64,000 nt of DNA, from assembly GCA_017347445.1 (NCBI GenBank), contig AP021856.1:938613-1002612 (forward strand), read 5' to 3'. The position numbers and the translations under genes were made by a program. The stretch's first letter is position 1. The number at the start of each line of letters is the position of its first letter. The notes beneath the pieces were generated by a model. That model saw only the letters and a program-made list of their open reading frames with translations. It did not search any database and was not told the DNA's origin. Source of the stretch: Candidatus Brocadia pituitae. GTDB taxonomy: Bacteria > Planctomycetota > Brocadiia > Brocadiales > Brocadiaceae. This document shows, piece after piece, positions 7,740 through 15,928 of this stretch.

Positions 7740-9554
7740 TTATTTAACTGATATGGGGATCGTTTGATTTCCGTTTAAGACGTATTCCATCGGAATCCGT
7801 GATACAACTTCGTCAAAAAGAGGGCCGATGCCGCTGTAGTTGGAATAACTCATAATGGAAAGCATGGATGCCGGAAGCGATGGAAACCCCTCTCCCTTAT
7901 AGGTAAGTCCCTTTTTTGCCAGCAGGATGCGCACCGTGAGATTATTGTTTCGCTCCATATTTTCGACATAGCGTACGAGTTGTTCAAAATTCGTGGGAAA
8001 ATACTTTCCGGCAGACCGTCCTAAATTCAACGTCTGGCCATAGGTAGCGTCACAGGCGGTAAGGTTCAGGATACTACCGGGCAGCGTATCTTCTGGTATG
8101 CGCATGAATACGGTTTGATAGAATTTTTCACCGGTAAAAGGTTTCAGACAAACGTCTACCTGAAGCGTATCTCCGGGTTTTACCTGTTTTTTATCCACCC
8201 TGATCGATTCGATATAAGCTGTTTTCCGGAAGTCCAATACTGATATTTTCAGATCGATGCTGGTTAGATGCACATCCCGGAACTGATTGTTGATGATCAT
8301 GGTGAAAGGCTGGACGATATGGTTCAGAGAAAACCATGGCTGGTCGAGTTCATAAAAAACGTTTTCAATAACGACAGGCTTTTCACGACCTTCGATGTGA
8401 GCTGATAATGTTATCCGTACCGATTTTTCCCCTACCTTCCGTTCGGTGGACAACACAGCGCTTTGGGCAGCCATGAGAGTAAGGCTGGGGGTTAATAGTT
8501 TATTATTCACGATCTCAAAGTTGTATTTAAGTCTTTGCGATCCTTCCACTTCAATATGACACGGTATCATCCTGGGCGATTCTCCAAGAATACCCGCAAT
8601 ACCGGCTCTCCGGTCCTGATGTATCCTGCCAACGATTTCTACCGGTGATGCCATTTTCACAGAATTCGACTGGCTGCTGAGAACGGTATAAACATAGGCT
8701 GACGCCATGGGAAGGTCTGCGTTTCCTGTCTGTAAAAAAGGATGTCCAAAGGCAAGCACCTTGTCTCCCTCCACGTACGTCACCGTACCTACAACGGCTG
8801 CACTCAAGTCTCCCCTGATCAGGATGGCTGCCACGGACGCCCCAGGAACAAGCCTGCTCCTTTCCGGGTTGTCCGGATGAGGAGCGGAACTCCCGCCCTG
8901 AACGGGATACAATCCATATGCATGAAAAAACGGTTGCATTTTTTGCAAGATGTCGCTTTCAACACCCGATACTGCCAAGGGAGAGAGGATCGGTGTAAGG
9001 GTTGTTTTTCCTGCATCGTAGTCCGATACTTCCGGTGGTATCATAGCAGTTGTCGCCGATGGTGTAATCAGGCTATCCTGAGAAAGCGACGGGATGTCCC
9101 ATCCTGAGACCGGTAATGTGCCTTTTTCCCGAGACGGGATATTGAGCAGGGTGTCTTTCATTTCGTTAATCGGGGTAACTCCTGCAATGGGTTCCTTTGC
9201 AAAGCTCCATCCGTAGGCTACAGCGCCAATAAGCCGGTTACTGATATAAACCGGGCTGCCGCTCATACCGGCGATAATACCCGTCTTCTCGAGAGGGCCA
9301 CCCGACATCCTGATTAAAATCATATTGCTCTTCGCTTCCCAGTTTCGTAAGATACCCAGTACCTCGACATTAAATATTTCTATCCGGCCACCGGTGAAAA
9401 CGGTTTTGCCGTATCCCTTCATACCCGGCATAATTTCATCAACGTTCATAGTATCTTCTGCAGAGAGGATAGAAGGTGTGCCGTGGGAAATGAAGGCGGA
9501 AAAAATACTGAAAATTACGAACAGATAGGGTAGCTTGTGAGTCTTTCGTTTCAT
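7740..9554 (-). CDS. SpoIVB-like peptidase S55 domain protein, secreted
   Basis: This is a 604-residue protein with an N-terminal signal or anchor (residues 9-25). It then has the start of an S55 domain (DEIMPGMKGYGKTVF), ILIRMSGGPL, and the nucleophile motif GMSGSP with Ser near residue 98. A second conserved block, AFGHPFLQTGNADLPMA, lies near residue 270. S55 is known from SpoIVB, a serine protease of sporulation signalling, but homologues also occur in non-sporulating Acidobacteria and Planctomycetes. The C-terminal 250 residues look like beta-sandwich material. First gene of a two-gene operon with the beta-propeller protein. Family firm, substrate unknown. Confidence 0.85.
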   Translation of the reverse strand: MKRKTHKLPYLFVIFSIFSAFISHGTPSILSAEDTMNVDEIMPGMKGYGKTVFTGGRIEIFNVEVLGILRNWEAKSNMILIRMSGGPLEKTGIIAGMSGSPVYISNRLIGAVAYGWSFAKEPIAGVTPINEMKDTLLNIPSREKGTLPVSGWDIPSLSQDSLITPSATTAMIPPEVSDYDAGKTTLTPILSPLAVSGVESDILQKMQPFFHAYGLYPVQGGSSAPHPDNPERSRLVPGASVAAILIRGDLSAAVVGTVTYVEGDKVLAFGHPFLQTGNADLPMASAYVYTVLSSQSNSVKMASPVEIVGRIHQDRRAGIAGILGESPRMIPCHIEVEGSQRLKYNFEIVNNKLLTPSLTLMAAQSAVLSTERKVGEKSVRITLSAHIEGREKPVVIENVFYELDQPWFSLNHIVQPFTMIINNQFRDVHLTSIDLKISVLDFRKTAYIESIRVDKKQVKPGDTLQVDVCLKPFTGEKFYQTVFMRIPEDTLPGSILNLTACDATYGQTLNLGRSAGKYFPTNFEQLVRYVENMERNNNLTVRILLAKKGLTYKGEGFPSLPASMLSIMSYSNYSGIGPLFDEVVSRIPMEYVLNGNQTIPISVK

Positions 9555-9784
9555 GCAGCAAACTCTACCAAATTTTGCAATTTATTGTCAAGGTATAAAA
9601 GAAGTTGCAATCTTGATGTTCAGGATTTACACTATTGAAACTGCCGGTATGTTTTCGGACAAAGAACCCGAACGTAATTGGATAGAGAATTATGGTGCAA
9701 CATTGTGGGAAACGGTTCCTTGCTGAAAATGAAAGAGGGATGTTTCGTAAATCTTTTCCGGTTCATTCGAATTAGGCTGTAGCA

Positions 9785-10411
9785 ATGGAAACGAAAGTCC
9801 TGAACCTGAAAGATCAAAATCTGTATTCAGGCCGCATAGCTGAGGCGGCTTATGCATTACGGGATGGAGAGGTCGTTGCCTTTCCTACGGAAACGGTATA
9901 TGGATTAGGGGTGCATCGGGATTACGCGAAGGCGATTGAACGTATCTATAAAATAAAGAAACGAGGTGAAGAAAAGAGACTCACCCTGATGATTGCCGAC
10001 GCGGATGATCTAAAGAAGTATGTCGGACATGTTTCCCGCACCGCAAAGAAATTGATGAAATTTTTTTGGCCTGGGCCGTTAGCAATTGTTTTCCCTTTAA
10101 AGGATGGGACAGATATAAGTATACGATTCCCCGATGATATGGCAGCAAGGGATTTGATCCGGGCTGCACAGGTGCCGGTTTTTACTACAAGTGCAAATAT
10201 TTCCGGATATCCCCCATCAACAGATGCGCAACAGGTGTTAATGGATTTTAAAGGGAAGATCAGGATTATTCTCGACGGCGGTTCGACGCGCCTTCGTTCA
10301 CCTTCTACGGTTCTGAAGCTGAAGGATGAAGGCTATGAGATCATTCGTCCCGGTATTATTTCAGAGGGCATGATACGGAGTTGTCTTGAAAGTACCCTGG
10401 TAAAAGCGTAA
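9785..10411 (+). CDS. tsaC: L-threonylcarbamoyladenylate synthase (Sua5/YciO/YrdC family)
   Basis: This enzyme makes threonylcarbamoyl-AMP from threonine, bicarbonate and ATP, the first step of t6A37 tRNA modification. The 208 residues carry the family blocks VVAFPTETVYGLG (about residues 31-43), KIKKRGEEKRL, KKLMKFFWPGPLAIVF, SIRFPDD and TTSANISG, all matching YrdC. The C-terminal Sua5 extension is absent, so this is the short TsaC-type form. It begins at the ATG after a 230-base gap from the divergent S55 gene and is followed by a terminator-like hairpin. Confidence 0.92.
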   Translation: METKVLNLKDQNLYSGRIAEAAYALRDGEVVAFPTETVYGLGVHRDYAKAIERIYKIKKRGEEKRLTLMIADADDLKKYVGHVSRTAKKLMKFFWPGPLAIVFPLKDGTDISIRFPDDMAARDLIRAAQVPVFTTSANISGYPPSTDAQQVLMDFKGKIRIILDGGSTRLRSPSTVLKLKDEGYEIIRPGIISEGMIRSCLESTLVKA

Positions 10412-10745
10412 TATCTGTTATTTTGTACACCCGCAATCCAATTCCCAGTACCAAAGGGATAACAACCCCCTTGGATTTCCCTTAATAAACGGTGAGTCAA
10501 GGGGTTGTTTTAACCAGCATTTATCGTTATCTAAAAAGTCGCTGTCACAGGAAACTTGTTTAATGTTAAGGAATTTCAATCACCCCCTCACATTCTCCCA
10601 GTTTACTGGGGGGGGAATGTCGTTGAAGGTCTAATTCGAAACAAAAAAAAATTTTTAAGAGTACCATAGTAAACGTCAAAAATAAGTTGACGTGAGTTTG
10701 TTATTTTTTTAAACGGAAAGAACATTTTAAGAAGATACTATCATA
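10412..10745. other. Intergenic stretch before rpiB
   Basis: Besides the terminator-like hairpin it contains a second G/C-run hairpin at about 10591-10620 (ACATTCTCCCAGT...ACTGGGGGGGAATGT) and an A-rich run at 10643-10655. No reading frame with coding character is visible. Confidence 0.5.
10461..10512 (+). terminator. Hairpin after tsaC
   Basis: AACAACCCCCTTG and CAAGGGGTTGTTTT form a long stem with one bulge and a T-run on the plus strand. It ends the tsaC transcript. The same CAACCCC/GGGGTTG arm type recurs elsewhere in the window (near 34450 and 63080), so it may also be a repeat. Confidence 0.55.
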
Positions 10746-11198
10746 ATGAAGATTGCATTAGCGTCAGACCACAGAGGTTTTGATTTTAAAAAACGTGTCG
10801 CAACCATGCTTACCCAGGCGGGTCACACGGTGAAGGATTTTGGTACGGATAAAAATAACGAATCGGTAGACTACCCTGATTACGGTTTACTAGCAGCCCG
10901 TGCCGTTGGATCGGGAGAATGCGAACGGGGAATCCTGATCTGTGGTACGGGAATTGGGATGTCTCTCATAGCGAATAAAGTAAGAGGCGTACGGGCTGCA
11001 TGCTGTCATAATCTTTACACCGTAGAGATGAGCCGGCGGCACAATGATTCGAATGTGCTGTGCATCGGCGCTGATGTTATCGATGAAGAGCTTCTGGAAC
11101 AGAAGGTCAAGCTGTGGATGGAAACTCCCTTTGAGGGCGGAAGACATGCCCGCCGCGTGGAAAAGATCATGGAAGTAGAAAATGGCGAAGGGATTTAG
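10746..11198 (+). CDS. rpiB: Ribose-5-phosphate isomerase B
   Basis: This enzyme interconverts ribulose-5-phosphate and ribose-5-phosphate in the pentose phosphate pathway. The 150-residue protein has SDHRGFDFK at residues 7-15, the catalytic cysteine block ILICGTGIGMS (about 63-73), RHNDSNVLCIG and the C-terminal phosphate-binding EGGRHARRVEKI. All expected RpiB motifs are present and the length is usual. Confidence 0.95.
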   Translation: MKIALASDHRGFDFKKRVATMLTQAGHTVKDFGTDKNNESVDYPDYGLLAARAVGSGECERGILICGTGIGMSLIANKVRGVRAACCHNLYTVEMSRRHNDSNVLCIGADVIDEELLEQKVKLWMETPFEGGRHARRVEKIMEVENGEGI

Positions 11199-11308
11199 CG
11201 TTTATTTGTTAAGCGAACTACCGTTCGAAATAACGAGTCGCATTTTCATGGAAATCCGGGTATGTTGAAAAATAAAAATTTCAAAAAGACAAAGCATCAA
11301 ATGATTCA

Positions 11309-11330
11309 AATCATCAAATAATCGATGATT
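11309..11330. repeat. Hairpin just past the DUF1566 gene
   Basis: AATCATC (11309-11315) and GATGATT (11324-11330) pair perfectly around an 8-base loop. It begins only a few bases after the stop codon of the DUF1566 gene. In diversity-generating retroelements a hairpin or cruciform shortly after the variable region helps retrohoming. Here that role is only suggested by position. Confidence 0.45.
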
Positions 11331-11334
11331 GTCC

Positions 11335-12540
11335 TCAACGAACTGCACGTACATAGGAGTCGAGGCCGAAGACGCCGTAGCCGCAATAACCGGTGCCGAA
11401 ACCGACAACCCAGGCGCTCGAGGCACTAGAAAGATCAGATGTCCAAACCCACTTTTGTTCATCATTAAATAAAGAGTCAACATACAAACCTTTATCCGTT
11501 TTCCCAGGCTTTAATAAAGTTATGGCTTCCTTTAATGTAGGTAGACGCCAATCGCTGTAGCTAGCAAAACCTTTTTGATTAAGTTGCCTTATATAATTAT
11601 GTGCTTTATTATATGTCATGTTCTTCTCTGAGCCAGACTGCTGCCACATGAGGCCAGTGGCTTTGTCGTAAATCACTTTGCCGTCTTTTTGTACTTCAAA
11701 TTCATTCTTCGTGTAATTCTTTGGTTTTAGGTTTTCATCTAACAGAAAACTTTGAGTCTTTTCGTAAGTAAGATATGCGCCCGATTTTTCTGGTAAGGGA
11801 GATAACTGGGCTTGTAGTCGAACAACCTCGGCTTCGAGTTTTCTTACTTCATCTTCATCTTTTCCGCCTTCTTTTTGTGCTTCAGCTAACTCGCCCTTTG
11901 TCTTCTCAAGTTCTTTTATTGTGTCAATTATTCCGCATCGATAGGTCTCCCATCTTTTCTGCAAATCTGCAGAAATTGTGAGTTTTGCAAAATAATCTGC
12001 AAAACGGAGACGCTTTTCATGGTCGTCTGCCAAAGCATACGTAATAAAATCGCCCAAATATTTCATTTCAGCCTGACGACGCTCAGCCTCTGCCTTTGCA
12101 TTTTGTAAGTTAAGTTCTGCTTTTTCTTTGTTTTCCTGTAATTTTAATTCAGCATTACGAAGTACTTCTTGCTGTTTAAGCTGCCTATTTTGGAACTTAT
12201 TATTAATTAATACTCCAAGAGCGGTTCCAAACACAACCGTAATGGCAACCGTAATAATTTCCTTCCATACCTTAAACCGTTCAAGCCTCAGCTTCTCAAA
12301 TTCAAGAGAAGCCGTTGCAGTTGCTATGTTTTTATTTACTTCGATTTGGCTCTGGTCTGCCTCGGCTTTGGCATCCTGTAATGTGAGTGAAAAATGAAGA
12401 CATGCAATAAGAATGCTTGCAGACAAGACTGTACGTGTGCTTGTAACAATTTTGCTTAACAGGTTAAGTCGTTTAATTCTAAGCTGTACAGTTTCAAGGA
12501 AAACAGGTTCATTTACCATGGTGTTATTCCTTTTCTTCAC
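11335..12540 (-). CDS. DUF1566 (Lcl C-terminal) domain membrane protein
   Basis: The 401-residue protein has two hydrophobic segments (about residues 32-50 and 92-112), a long Glu/Lys/Ala-rich coiled coil (about 115-165 and 205-250), and a C-terminal DUF1566 domain starting near VIYDKATGLMWQQ with YSDWRLPTLKEA and ending YVRAVR. DUF1566 has a C-type-lectin-like use as a ligand-binding scaffold in Legionella Lcl and in several retroelement targets. The C-terminus carries the variable-region codon pattern described separately. A RelE-type toxin-antitoxin pair lies directly upstream on the same strand. Function probably surface or envelope binding; domain call sure, role inferred. Confidence 0.8.
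   Translation of the reverse strand: MKKRNNTMVNEPVFLETVQLRIKRLNLLSKIVTSTRTVLSASILIACLHFSLTLQDAKAEADQSQIEVNKNIATATASLEFEKLRLERFKVWKEIITVAITVVFGTALGVLINNKFQNRQLKQQEVLRNAELKLQENKEKAELNLQNAKAEAERRQAEMKYLGDFITYALADDHEKRLRFADYFAKLTISADLQKRWETYRCGIIDTIKELEKTKGELAEAQKEGGKDEDEVRKLEAEVVRLQAQLSPLPEKSGAYLTYEKTQSFLLDENLKPKNYTKNEFEVQKDGKVIYDKATGLMWQQSGSEKNMTYNKAHNYIRQLNQKGFASYSDWRLPTLKEAITLLKPGKTDKGLYVDSLFNDEQKWVWTSDLSSASSAWVVGFGTGYCGYGVFGLDSYVRAVR
11338..11430 (-). other. Putative DGR-type variable region (C-terminal codons of DUF1566 gene)
   Basis: Read on the minus strand, about 25 consecutive codons almost all end in C or T (23 of 25): GCC, AGC, GTC, GGT, TTC, GGC, TAT, TGC, TAC, CTC, GAC, TCC. This is the product expected when AAC/AAT codons are mutagenised at their adenines by a retroelement reverse transcriptase. 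The stretch is much richer in G+C than the rest of the gene. The peptide keeps the fixed positions usual for this domain (AW near the start, YVR.VR at the end). I saw neither a template repeat nor a reverse transcriptase in the window. Confidence 0.6.
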
Positions 12541-12555
12541 GTAAAAATTACTTGC

Positions 12556-12819
12556 TTACTTGTAAATATCCCGCCTGTGTCCTATCTTATGGACGGTAAT
12601 AACTCTGCTGTTATGGTCTATTCCGTAAACAATCCGATAGTCACCAACCTTCAATTTACAAAGTCCGGAAAAACTGCCAGTAAGTGGTAAAATATTTACT
12701 ATTTCAATATTTTCTGAAAACCACGCTAGTTTATCGGTAATTCTCTTTGCTATAGGCTTATCAAGTTTTGATAGCGTATCAAATGCTTTAAGCAGAATGA
12801 TTACGCTGTATTCATTCAA
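12556..12819 (-). CDS. RelE/ParE-family toxin
   Basis: The 87-residue protein has the compact RelE/ParE fold signature: an N-terminal strand, helices with LDKPIAKRITDKL, then LTGSFSGLCKLKVGDYRIVY and the C-terminal VHKIGHRRDIYK. The conserved Arg and His residues near the end match ribosome-dependent mRNA interferases. It overlaps the antitoxin gene by eight bases, as usual for translationally coupled pairs. Confidence 0.85.
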   Translation of the reverse strand: MNEYSVIILLKAFDTLSKLDKPIAKRITDKLAWFSENIEIVNILPLTGSFSGLCKLKVGDYRIVYGIDHNSRVITVHKIGHRRDIYK

Positions 12820-13036
12820 GACCCAGTTCCTTTATAACAGTTTCAAGCGGTAGCCCTTTTTCCTTAGCCTTTATAGATCCTCTTAATTCTTCTTCAACCC
12901 CCGGTCTCAATTCAAGTCCATAGTCTGGGTCTATAACCTCTAATACCGTGTCCTTAATAAGTTTCTTAAGCTCTCTAACGGTCATATCGCCTACCTTTTT
13001 GTCTATTGTTTTTTTGTTTAATGCTTTTGTAGCCAT
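12812..13036 (-). CDS. Antitoxin partner of RelE-type toxin
   Basis: A 74-residue, mostly charged protein with an N-terminal VRELKKLI helix and a Glu/Lys-rich middle, in the position of an antitoxin. It precedes and overlaps the toxin gene. AAGAAGGTGAG upstream of the ATG is a good ribosome binding site. I do not recognise a named DNA-binding fold with certainty. Confidence 0.75.
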   Translation of the reverse strand: MATKALNKKTIDKKVGDMTVRELKKLIKDTVLEVIDPDYGLELRPGVEEELRGSIKAKEKGLPLETVIKELGLE

Positions 13037-13050
13037 AAACTCACCTTCTT

Positions 13051-13150
13051 AATAAAATAAAAAGGCTAACGGCAGAATGTCACGGCTCGCACAGTTAGCC
13101 TTTATACTCGAAGATCGCTATCCGATTATTATTCTGCAACTTCCGTGACC
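13051..13150 (-). promoter_or_regulatory. Structured leader with terminator-like hairpin before the toxin-antitoxin genes
   Basis: On the minus strand a perfect 10-bp stem (AAAGGCTAAC/GTTAGCCTTT, 13103-13094 with 13070-13061) is followed by TTTTATTTTATT and, within 25 bases, by the antitoxin start. The hairpin loop can instead pair upstream through GTCACGG/CCGTGAC (13149-13143 with 13085-13079) or GCAGAAT/ATTCTGC, so alternative folds exist. This looks like an attenuator or a small RNA end. I do not match it to a known riboswitch class. Confidence 0.45.
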
Positions 13151-13342
13151 CAATTACAGCTTATTTCAGATTATACTACCATTTAGACTCTTGTTGTCAA
13201 GCGAATCTATTGGTAAGGACTCCCCTATCCCCTGGAATCTAAAGGAATGCCAAAACCTCTCGCAGGGGGGGGATTGTTACAAACTTGCAAAAACGGGGAA
13301 TGGGGAAAGAAAGATTTTATACGGTAATACCAGAACCCCTTT

Positions 13343-14182
13343 TTAGTTCAGGGTAATTATGTGTGCTCCTTCTGGAATGGTGAGGGTGAAGAGCTTTGGG
13401 TCGATCACGCAGTTTACGGCAATATCAGAAAACGTTATGCTCAGGGTGGTGTCATATGCCGGCCAGCGAACGTCAATCTTTTGTGGTATCCGGCATTCAT
13501 TTTGTGTTGTGTAATTGGTAAATACCGCCTGTAGCCGGACCGAACCGTCCGGATTAAACAGTTCACAGCGAACAACCTCTGCATTAACCCTGTCAATCAA
13601 AAGATTTCCTTTCAGATTCACATCCTCCTTATCCACTTCAAGCATATGGATCAGCCAATAGGCAGGCCAGGTCTCCAGGGTAGGGCTTTTTCCCTGCAAA
13701 ATTTCCCGGTAATTAAATAAGCTGGCCATATCACCAGGAAAGATGCTGATGCCAAACGCATCAATCCTGTGAAAGGTATTGGATGCACCGGTGTATGCGA
13801 GGTTTTCCGGAGGGATGTATAACCAGAACCGGTTACCATCGGAAGACATATCAAACAGCGTTGTGGCAAACTTAGCGCCTATCGCCCGCAAGCTCCCGGG
13901 GCTTTGATATAATATCAACCCCGTACAGCGGACAGGACCCTTGGCGTCCGGTGTTGTAAGAGCCAAGTCTGCCTTCGCACGAAACCCGGTAAGCTTGGAA
14001 CTGTTAGTAATCAGGGTGTCTCTGATCTGTTGCAACGAGAGATTCTGTTTTTCCCCCTGGATATTTGCCAGGATGGCTGAAGTATCCTCCCAAACCGGTT
14101 TGTGCAAAACTGGAGTTTTAAAGGTTGCACAACCGGACACGAGCGTGAGGAACACGGAGAAAATGCGTACAGACGATTTCAT
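13343..14182 (-). CDS. LolA-like outer-membrane lipoprotein (DUF4292-type)
   Basis: The 279-residue protein begins with a lipoprotein signal peptide ending in the lipobox LVSGC (Cys near residue 18). The rest alternates strands as in LolA/LolB/DUF4292 folds: FRAKADLALTTPDAKG, LILYQSPGSLRAIG, DMSSDGNRFWLYIPPEN, and a C-terminal half with IDVRWPAY and FTLTIPEGA. Such proteins bind lipids or lipoproteins at the outer membrane. It precedes the polyferredoxin gene region in reverse order, separated by a 187-base gap with a repeat. The fold assignment is probable, the exact substrate unknown. Confidence 0.65.
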   Translation of the reverse strand: MKSSVRIFSVFLTLVSGCATFKTPVLHKPVWEDTSAILANIQGEKQNLSLQQIRDTLITNSSKLTGFRAKADLALTTPDAKGPVRCTGLILYQSPGSLRAIGAKFATTLFDMSSDGNRFWLYIPPENLAYTGASNTFHRIDAFGISIFPGDMASLFNYREILQGKSPTLETWPAYWLIHMLEVDKEDVNLKGNLLIDRVNAEVVRCELFNPDGSVRLQAVFTNYTTQNECRIPQKIDVRWPAYDTTLSITFSDIAVNCVIDPKLFTLTIPEGAHIITLN

Positions 14183-14369
14183 GGTACAATACCAGGATAA
14201 GTCAAAAAGAATGTTTTCCCGTTTCTCACACTAAGACACCAAGAAATAGATAAAAAATTGAATAATGAATATCGAACAAGGAATTTTGAATCGTGAGGTT
14301 TTCTTGATAAAAAATTCTTAGTTTTTACGGCTTCGTGTCTTTGTGTGAGTAATTTTTCAAATTCATCAT

Positions 14370-15704
14370 TTATTCCATCTCAAACTGGCCAGCCTTGTGC
14401 ATATACTTTGGATTGTCAAGTTCTGATACCCTCAGGATATATTCGGCATCTGATATCCTGGTATACCAGTGTCCTGTGGCGCGTGCTGTATTTGTTACGG
14501 CAACGTACAAACCAACGAGCAGAATGGCATAGAGCGCGTAGTGAATCTTTTTCCGGTCACCAACGAGTTTCATATCAAGCGCTCCGTTCACCGGACATGC
14601 ATTGACACAGTCGTAGCAGGCCACACATTCATGAGTCAGGACATGTTTCTTCTTTTCAACGAGGATGTGCATGGCACAAGCCTTCGTACATTTTCCGCAA
14701 TCGATACATTTCCCCGTGTCACGGGTAATTCTCATAGGGCTTACGTATCCAATAATACCCAACAAAGCGCCATAGGGGCAGAAGAAACGGCACCAGTAGT
14801 TTTTGTTAATTAGGGATATGATGAAAATGGTCAGGATGACAGATAAAGCCATACCGGACATGTTCATGAAAAATTTGAGCATTTTAATGTCTGCAACACG
14901 AACAAAAGGGGCTCGCGTGTATAAGACCTCCAGTTGTTCAATGGGCATTTTGATGAAAATAACTTGAATAAAAAAGGCAAGGATCGCGAATTTCCATGCC
15001 CTTGCAAGTATATCATTAACTTTATCCGGCCAGATTTTTCTGGGGATCGCAAATGGCAGCACCATCGCCAGGATATAGGCGGGGGTCAGGTATCTGAACA
15101 GAGGAGATTTAAAGGACTCCATCGTTATGACCTCCAGGATCAGCAAGGCGATGATGGGAGTGAAGACAAGGCTCAAACCCGCCGTGAATCTGGTTGGGAC
15201 GTTTCGCATTACGTATGAAACCCGTTGAGGGAGTTTTTTCAGAAACCAGTCACCAAAACGCCATTCCCATTCAGAAACGGTGCCAATAGGGCAAATCCAC
15301 CCGCAGAACCCACGCTTGAAAAATAAGGCGGTAAGGAGTAATGTCCCGAAGATAACGAAACCGGCTGGATGGATGGGATTAATTTTTCCTGTTCCAAAAA
15401 AGTATTTTGTACCCATCAGGGCGCTGATGGGCAGGAAGGATTCAACACCGGGCGGGCGCGGCAGGTAAAATCCCTTACCGCCCGCCTCACAGTATTTAAC
15501 AAAGGTATAGAACTGCCAGCCGATGACAAGAACGACAATAAAAAATGCTATTTGTACACACCAACGCAGTTTTTGAGAAGTAAACCCTTTTCGGTTTTTT
15601 TTACCTGGTTTTCTGGTTTCCATCCGTTTGTTTTTGCCATAAACTTCCTGCCCGGAAGCAGAAGATGAACTCTGTCTTATTTCTTCCACTTGACGTATCT
15701 CCAT
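14370..15704 (-). CDS. NapH/NosR-like membrane polyferredoxin
   Basis: This is a membrane electron-transfer protein of 444 residues with about five transmembrane helices. The two membrane-associated CxxxCP motifs are CGWICPIG (about residue 135) and CRFFCPYG (about 308). Two [4Fe-4S] ferredoxin motifs follow: CIDCGKCTKACAM and CVACYDCVNACPV. This layout fits NapH/NosR/RdxA-type proteins that pass electrons from quinol to periplasmic partners. The first 27 residues are unusually polar; an internal Met at 15623 is an alternative start, because the longer form overlaps the neighbouring HEPN remnant. No dedicated reductase lies next to it, so its partner is unknown. Confidence 0.85.
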   Translation of the reverse strand: MEIRQVEEIRQSSSSASGQEVYGKNKRMETRKPGKKNRKGFTSQKLRWCVQIAFFIVVLVIGWQFYTFVKYCEAGGKGFYLPRPPGVESFLPISALMGTKYFFGTGKINPIHPAGFVIFGTLLLTALFFKRGFCGWICPIGTVSEWEWRFGDWFLKKLPQRVSYVMRNVPTRFTAGLSLVFTPIIALLILEVITMESFKSPLFRYLTPAYILAMVLPFAIPRKIWPDKVNDILARAWKFAILAFFIQVIFIKMPIEQLEVLYTRAPFVRVADIKMLKFFMNMSGMALSVILTIFIISLINKNYWCRFFCPYGALLGIIGYVSPMRITRDTGKCIDCGKCTKACAMHILVEKKKHVLTHECVACYDCVNACPVNGALDMKLVGDRKKIHYALYAILLVGLYVAVTNTARATGHWYTRISDAEYILRVSELDNPKYMHKAGQFEME

Positions 15705-15928
15705 GCTTTTTTAATCTTTATCAAAATTGAATGGTTCATGAAAGGAATGTCTGGAATTTCTTTAATAGACCTTCCATCTTTGAAAAATTTCCATAAGGCT
15801 TCAAACGTATATTCAAAACGCTGAATTGTGGCGTCTCTTACAATGGTCGAAAATGGTTGCTGTAAAATTTCACCGAGGGTATGCAAGGCTCGCAAGGCAT
15901 CTTTATATCTCAGTACTAGTCTTTCCAC
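15677..15928 (-). pseudogene. Truncated HEPN (HI0074-type) protein
   Basis: The first 50 residues match the N-terminal half of HI0074-type nucleotidyltransferase-binding HEPN proteins (FEYTFEALWKFFKD). After that the sequence no longer follows the family and the RxxxxH active-site half is missing. The normal length is about 130 residues; here 83, ending in unrelated basic residues. It overlaps the MNT gene by 13 bases. Probably a non-functional toxin half. Confidence 0.6.

Noticed and set aside
11335-12540. A reverse transcriptase or template repeat beside the putative variable region
   Set aside because: No reverse transcriptase motif (such as YADD with flanking blocks) and no A-rich near-copy of the region was seen; the retroelement, if real, must lie elsewhere.
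13051-13150. Match to the c-di-GMP-I (GEMM) riboswitch, suggested by the GGCTAAC word
   Set aside because: The tetraloop/receptor and the GACGCAAAGCC core are absent, so only a generic structured leader is claimed.
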